From Siphonodentalium dalli (taxonomy: Eukaryota; Mollusca; Scaphopoda; Gadilida; Siphonodentaliidae), in contig CP136066.1 of NCBI GenBank assembly GCA_032622095.1, positions 115,961,319-116,025,318 of the forward strand: a DNA stretch of 64,000 nt, in the 5' to 3' direction. This document shows positions 57,628 to 64,000 of the stretch, in pieces. The stretch's first letter is position 1. Every line of letters begins with the position of its first letter. Made by a program: the position numbers and the translations under genes. The notes beneath the pieces are model-generated. The model saw only the letters and a list, made by a program, of their open reading frames with translations, was not told where the DNA came from and ran no database searches.

Positions 57628-59217
57628 AGGTGACGTTTACACATAGCCGGTGAAGCCGTTACCCGGCGAACCCATTAGCCGGCGAAGGTTGGGTAGAGTG
57701 TTTACACATCGCCGGCGAAGATAAGCATATATTCATGTGTCTCCGTTACTTGTTAATAGTTTTCCTTTTAGTTCTCACTGAACTGCAATATGATATTGCT
57801 GTACGCCTGTAGACATCTAGCCGCTTCCTGTTAGAGATATGGTTGGGCAGTATAGTGAAATGAAACTATTTAGAAATGGAAATGCCGAAATTATTAATAT
57901 CCAACTCAAACTTTCAGGTATTGCTATTGGTAATTTTATAGATATTTAAACAACATTGTTAATGGTTTGTTTGGGTTCATAGACAGCCTGTGAAGTGAGT
58001 GTCGCACCAAAAGCATGGTCATTGTCAGTTTTGATATATTTTCGTCGCATACATCTACAAATTGGTGTCTAATCATTCGGATTGGATTTTATATTATATA
58101 AATTATATAAGTTTCAACAATGCGAATCAAATGTGACACATTTTCCGTTTGCATATTATACAATAAAATATGTTTTTCATTTTACTCGGGCGTTCACCAT
58201 GTCCATGTATATAGGGCCGTGGCGATGGGGGTGTCTCATCCCAACTTTAATCAAAATATTCAAAAGCTGGAAATTTCATACCTGACACGGCAATAGTTGG
58301 AAATTTGACATCAGCAATATGTTGAAATTGTTCTCGTAGTTTTATTTTCAACAATTTGTTATTGGTGATTTCTTTAGGCAACATTTGCTTATTTTTGGCC
58401 AAATTGTTGGACTGAAATGGCCATCAGTTGGAAATGGTCCAACCTTAGAGGTGCGTCAAGTTTGGAAAATGTCCAACAATTGGAAATCTTAAGGCTGGAT
58501 GCTAGGATTTTGCAATTTTCAGGGTTCAGATTAAAACAATTTCTCACACCTGGCCATAACCACGGTCGGTCGATAAATTCCAAAGATGAACAGTCCCACA
58601 CCTCCAAATCAGGCCCTCTAGACCCGTCCCTGTGTACATATGTCCACGGCGCACTCAGATTTAGATTATTGAACTAATTGTCCATTAAGTTTGAATCCAT
58701 AGAAACGTGCCATCCCATTTCTTCCACATATATATGGACATACATGTACATGAATTAATTACCTCGAATGCGCAACAAATGTACCATGCACACGCAGAGT
58801 ACGTGTACCATCATCAGTTAGTATTTATAATAATAGCTTATAACCAAGGTGCGTGACCACCGACGGACAGCTGATTAGAGACAATCAAACTGGCACACTG
58901 ACCAATATATACACAGGTGAAAAGCGGGCTGGTCTATCAGCGATTGCCCAATAATATTGTTCGAGTTAATTGTTGAAAGGAAATCACCCATGACGGCATG
59001 CCCCCAGATAAACATCTAACTTAACAGCAGAGCGAATTAGAATCCATACGACAATCAGGTGCTTGTACTAAATCATTTTATCCAAAAGTTGAAAACCGTA
59101 TAGCTGAGTATCCGGAGAGCCGTAATTCTTATCCGGCGAAGTATAAACACTCTATTGTTATTAATGCCGGCTAAAGCGAATGCGATCTTCGCCGGGTAAT
59201 GTATAAACACCCCCTGA
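57628..59217. mobile_element. 1.6-kb element with CCGGCGAA subterminal repeats
   Basis: The left end CTGAGGTGACGTTTACACAT and the right end (complement) CTCAGGGGGTGTTTATACAT are imperfect inverted repeats. Both ends carry multiple CCGGCGAA / CCCGGCGAA motifs and a repeated GTGTTTAYAC. The interior contains an inverted family D segment (58190-58620) and no transposase frame, so it is non-autonomous. Confidence 0.65.
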
Positions 59218-62200
59218 GATGGCCTGGCGGCTGAATCAACGATAAATCACAACCAGCAAAATCAAACCAAACTTTTAGTACGGGTAGTTGTTATGGATCC
59301 GATAACTGTCCTATGCCGAATTTAAGACTACAAAATTGTTTGAAGCTGGGTTACACGAGAAATTGCGCACTGGCGAGAGCGTGTATGATAATAAAAATTG
59401 GGTCACACAAGAGAAAAAATTATAACACTTCACTGGATAGAATAGAAGCCGAATCAAATGAACACTTGGAATGGTGACATCAGGTTTGTCCATTCTTCCT
59501 GTTCAGTAAATGCCGTTCTTAAATAAAATGGAGAACATTGGTCAAATATCGCATCATGTCTTTTCAAGGCAATGCCAATCACTGTATATAATGAGAAGCC
59601 ATTGGCTGGTTGTCTCAGAACGGCACTGGTGCTACGCCGATACCGCTACGTAGCCTATACATACACCGTGCATTGGCAACAGTGTGTACCCACGTATGGT
59701 AATGTACATATACGAACCACTGGTTATCCTTAAGTGGTGGGGAATCCTTGTGAAATAATGTGGCGATCGCATCATTAGCAAAGCACAAAGTTTACGGTAC
59801 TCTATGAACAATACTTAGTAAACAAAAATATTTTCAAGACAAACCCACATGCCCGCACCGAAGTTATATATATGGTACTGGTGTGCTCGTGCTAAATATT
59901 TTAGGTTCCGTGACAAGTTGATTATGAGTTTGCTCATCAACATTGGGATCCTATCTATAGGATAAAACGTACAGGTATTTGAGCCAATAAACGTCAAATA
60001 ATTATTCTATAAAATAACTATACCACATTTAATATATAACATTCACTTCATATTATCTCAATGACATTACCTTGACAGTACAACACGAAACTCACAACAT
60101 TTCAGCCCTATACCTGACTTAAGTTCAGATACTATAGCTGGCATTCCATGTGACATACCCTTGATTAGTCAACAGCTAAGGTAATATCGTGGACATAATA
60201 GGAAGCATATATAGGGCTACGGCGTTCATTTATTACCCCCCCCCCCCACACACTTTTAGAAGACTTCTATACGCGGTCCTAATATTTGTTCCATGCTGGA
60301 AAATGTCAAAAGTCTTAGACTATAAACACGTGCCGCCATGCCCACCCTGTAATCGCAGGGGGGGGGCATATCTTTGGTATGACAACCTTCATAGAAAGAC
60401 GGTCGCACCATACATGAATGAAACATCAATCAGAGACATATAGAGTTTGAAGTCAAGTGTATCTTGCGATGAATTTCTGAAGCAGCGCTAATAGTAACTG
60501 CTGTCACTGCAAATTGTAATGAGTTGAGCTGCCTGCTGCAAATAACAACATTATTGACTTTGTGTAGAAACATTATTAAAATATCATGCAAGGACTAGCA
60601 ACTCTCAAAGACAAAAGCTCAGTTGATGTGCACAATGTGTAATCGCACCATGGGGTCGTGCAACGCACATGCAGACTTTTGGGGTACATCGTGCCTGTAT
60701 TGTCCATCACAAAGAATTCTACTACATCTTCTTGATCCATGTATTATATAAAAATGTATCGGTGGGATTCGGAGCAGATGTGGATAAGGATTGTTTCTCG
60801 TATGATTTTCCCCTTCACTGTAATAATCAGACACATAGAGAAGCCAATTGTATATACAGCATGGGAACATTAAATTTGTACATTTGCCACGTGCGTCATA
60901 ACCAGCTGAATATATAAGTATTTAGAATTAGAACTCAATCAAACTGCAAGACATTTAAGACCTCACTGTCCACACATTAGCACAATCCTTATATTAACCG
61001 TTGATAATGCATTTATGCCACAAGAAGAATCGCAATCGTCAATATAATGCCAGTATCATAATCAATCTCATGGTTGGTAGGAATTATGAATAAGTTGCTC
61101 TTAGTTGATACTTTTCATCATGGCAGCATATCCACCTCATGGTTGCAAGGAATGATAGCAGATATATGGACAAGTTGCTTACGGTTGCTATATATAATTA
61201 GCACAATATATAGATGTAGTTTGCATGATTGCATCCCAATTTATTTTGTCAAAACGCTATACACGAGAATCCAACTCGCGGTCGTTAACTGAAATCAAGA
61301 AGAGAATCAATCATTGTTTTATATTACATGTGCAGTACTGAAGTTGTCTGGTGCATTATTTTGGTCAATACAGTCCTGAGTAAGTTTATTGGTATTTCGG
61401 GTGACCACGAGACGTAAACTCGTGGAAAGTTGACGAAAATATACCTTCATCATATGGGACGATTTATTTAGTCAATAACCTCAATCCTAAATTCGCGTGG
61501 CACGACGTGTTATATCAATATCAATCGCTACATAATCGTCAGCACCGATTAAATACATTTCGATATCTAAGCCTGTGTGTTCTTTACATCCTTGTTCGGC
61601 AAATTTTCCGGAGCAAAAGAAATAATAGAAACGTTTGTATTAATTATTGAGATCTTACTCTGGCAGTAAGGGAGACTGCCAATAGTAGCTACAATGAACC
61701 CAGAGGAAGTTTCCTCGCAATCGTTAGGAAATGAAGGAATTCTAGGCTCAATTTACTGATCTTACGTTGATTTTGAAATATATTTCTGCTCAAAAATGTA
61801 TTCTCCATAGTCTTCGCAGTTTATTTTGACAATTTTGCGATTATAAGAACAGGTTTCACAGAAAAGGTCTACATATATATGTTTTTGTGACATTGTTCAA
61901 TGTTATGTCTCAAATTCGACCCGAAAAAAGGTAAATTTGGAGGATTTTCCAATTTTTGTATTCATTTAAAGCTAATTGATACTAGCTGGTGGGTATTTAT
62001 TATTTTCGTAACATTAAAAATAAATTGCATTGTAGGGGTTAGGGTTAATGATTAATGCCAGATTGATTTCTTTTTGCTCCGTTAGCAGCTTTTTTGATAT
62101 CTACCTATCGCCTGTTCACGGGCAAAGATTTTAAAGCTATAAAATTGTTGATCCAAACATAATTGTCCGATTTACGATACCTAGAACACACCGGTCACCC

Positions 62201-62225
62201 GCGTTTCACCAACACGGAGGAGTAC
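59218..62225. other. AT-rich sequence without a supported gene
   Basis: C-run at 60236-60247 and G-run near 60359. Short repeats of GGTTGGTAGGAATTATGA type lie near 61070-61165. No exon-like frame. Confidence 0.4.
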
Positions 62226-62229
62226 TATT

Positions 62230-62327
62230 TTCTTGACACCAAAACATTGACCAGACGACCGGATTTCAGTGGCAATAATTGCCACGGAAATCCGGTCGTC
62301 TGGTCAATGTTTTGGTGTCAGGAAAAT
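62230..62327. repeat. Near-perfect hairpin, 47-bp arms
   Basis: TTTCTTGACACCAAAACATT at 62229 pairs with the complement ending 62326. The arms meet at GGCAA-TAA-TTGCC. Two short frames cross it, but neither has a start or splice signal. Confidence 0.85.
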
Positions 62328-63011
62328 GTGAGTTTATTTATTTATATGCATTTTATTTCCGGTTTAATATTACGAAAATAAATCCATTCCAATATTCGTG
62401 TGTGGATAATCTGATATGTTTTCTTTGTTGGAATAATCTCGTTATGTTCAGTGACAGCTACAACGAAAATGGAAATAACAGTGTTAATCGCTCTTTTTTA
62501 AAACTAATATAACAACTGGCGCCGAACGGATCAAAATGACCATACTGCAATATATAATGTGTGCCCCAAAAAACATGGTGTTAGCAGCTTCATCTGATGC
62601 ATAATTGTCAGAAAACAGCCTTTTCAAAAAACGTCGATTGTATAAAAATTGTACCAACAACTCGATGACAAGTACCCGTTGTTGCGATGAGCAATACGTT
62701 TTGAGAACCAACTGACTCGGTGTTTCCCAAAATTGGAATGTTTTCTTGAATTCAGGACACGTCGGACAGAATATAACCCTGGATTATATCATGCCATACA
62801 ACGGCCTATGAAATTTGACGGAACTGATGGGTTTTCAACCGATTTGGCCCATCTGGCCGTCTTTTTAAAACATTTATTAGTTCCAGGATTATATTTGATG
62901 CAAGTTAACGTTATTTTTCCATTTTTTTTCTCACAGAAATGAGATGGCTGATCATGTCCAGAGACCGTTCTGATGTCACCTTTTGCCGACTCTTTTTTAA
63001 CATCTTGGAGT

Positions 63012-63400
63012 GGCAGGATAGGATAGGATAGGATCATTTTATTTACAATATACACACATGGAAAGTACAATTACAAATAAATATAATATTAATAGACTAT
63101 ACATGTATATTGTTAGGGGTGATATAGTCATGACTGACTGTCTTCCTATCACCCCTGAATGTGGTGACAGATTATATGATGTAGATGGCAGAATGAATTT
63201 GATTGTTTTTTGGGTTACGTTCATCGTGTTACGTTCATCGTGTGCACGCCATCAAATACCATCAAGACCTATAGAGTACGTAAAATTGGCATTAGATCAC
63301 ACAACCGGACACAACGGATACCAGCGTATAACATATCCTGGATTATGACCATCTGCAATTTCACAAAGTAATAGTGAAATATTTGTGTCCGTGGACGATA
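63012..63400 (-). mobile_element. LINE 3' end with (TATCC)n tail
   Basis: (GGATA)n at 63018-63037 is followed by TTTATTTACAATATACACAC and CTGTCTTCCTATCACCCCTG. The same order occurs at 51646-51770 (TTTATTTGCACAATAATATA, CCGTCTTCCTGCTGCCCCTG), so this is a related LINE 3' UTR. No RT coding is left nearby. Confidence 0.65.
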
Positions 63401-63479
63401 GGATAACGCTGCGCGAATACCATGCATCTAGCAACATTTCAGAAAAGAAAAATACCCGTATGTAATGACCATAGCTATA

Positions 63480-63600
63480 CCACCACCAATATACCGAAGA
63501 CGACTCAGCAAATACCAACAACACCACAGTGATCAACACTAATGGTGATAACCAACAAGGTACCACCACCACCATCTACAACAACAACACCAGCGCCTCA
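63480..63600 (+). repeat. ACC/AAC-rich simple repeat
   Basis: Interrupted runs of ACCACC and ACAACAACAACACC. Confidence 0.75.
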
Positions 63601-63883
63601 GGATTCCAGAAATTCTGAGCTCGGATCCAGCGTGTGTTATCAGATCAACCACATCGAGTTGGAGCTTGTACATGTACCACAAACTTTCAATATTTGAGTT
63701 AATTTTTCAACGTTACATCCATATGGTTGGTCATTTCAAATAATTGACATTTCAGTCCAAAAAATATCTGACACAAATCAATTAATGTACAACATCCAAG
63801 TAAAGTGGCATGCAGGCATGCATGACATTTCCAACTATTGGCCATTTTGGCAAACTTTGGCGGAGTAGACACTCTTTTTTACT

Positions 63884-64000
63884 CTTTTTTTTACTTTAAA
63901 CATATTTTATTCGTATATAAATATACAAAAGGGATCGGGGCACAAGTTATTTCAACTTAGGTAGTCCCTCTCCCGTACAAAATTTACAATACATTGTTAT
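63884..64000 (-). mobile_element. Probable LINE 3' end, cut by the window edge
   Basis: CATATTTTATTCGTATATAA, CACAAGTTATTTCAACTTAG and AAAATTTACAATACATTG show the same kind of 3' UTR layout as 51650-51830. The coding part would lie beyond 64000. Confidence 0.4.

Noticed and set aside
62036-62052. Telomere-like GGGGTTAGGGTTA
   Set aside because: Only two partial units; no array.
62484-63070. Protein-like segments on the minus strand and a plus-strand acceptor TTTTCTCACAG at about 62937
   Set aside because: Segments on both strands overlap and end at stops without a shared frame or recognised domain; too weak to call.
63617-63630. GAGCTCGGATCCA, identical to part of common cloning polylinkers
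   Set aside because: Only about 13 bases match and the flanks do not continue as vector; chance occurrence is likely.

Overview
This window looks like a piece of an AT-rich animal genome, most likely a lophotrochozoan and plausibly a bivalve mollusc. No organism-specific gene proves the taxon. The evidence is spliced coding exons with GT/AG borders, a SERTA-family gene, a LINE with a tRNA-derived SINE inside it, and Helitron-type elements with tandem cores and microsatellite flanks that recall the bivalve 'pearl' elements. Foldback and miniature inverted-repeat elements are very dense. There is no prokaryotic gene organisation, and most open frames are short chance frames or by-products of repeats.

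Genes. The one gene I can identify is on the minus strand. A first coding exon (47856-47664, Kozak ACCATGG start, GTGAGT donor) and a second exon (34081-33465, TTTTTCAG acceptor) match in phase. Together they predict a 269-residue SERTA-domain nuclear regulator (SERTAD/CDCA4/taranis family) split by an intron of about 13.6 kb. The intron holds repeats, a CACGTG box and a DR1 nuclear-receptor motif. A second minus-strand gene of unknown function leaves a terminal exon at 24937-24644 and a stop-interrupted fragment at about 24453-24117. Other possible exons (2270-2650, 49182-49445) are weak.

Repeats, left to right. 1-1221: three head-to-tail Helitron-like elements. 6490-7140: arrays of a GAACCCTC motif in both orientations. 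7370-8930: a 20-bp minisatellite with TATAAA in most units, interrupted by palindromes. 13823-14287: a foldback. 14985-15725 and 34135-34805: two copies of a tandem-core element. 16950-17290 and 31450-31600: TACACA/TGTGTA clusters. 17611-23360: tandem segmental copies of foldback elements nested at TTAA sites, one copy keeping an empty site. 23372-24010: two hairpin units. 25620-25890: two small arrays, one palindromic. 26201-26412: a near-perfect palindrome. 26770-30175: a satellite of about 370 bp interrupted by nested foldbacks and two 123-bp elements. 32315-32662: a TTAA foldback. 39230-41060: two tandem arrays. 41411-41946: a foldback. 48816-49720: a poly(G)/poly(C) composite. 50294-51145: Helitron-like remnants. 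51646-53575: a LINE carrying a 610-bp SINE palindrome with a 14-bp target duplication. 54770-57150: tandem repeats. 57316-57600: a tRNA-derived SINE. 57628-59217: an element with terminal inverted repeats. 63012-64000: two LINE 3' ends.

The most notable biology is the layering of inverted-repeat elements. Several insertions can be dated relative to each other because empty target sites survive in paralogous copies inside the same window.
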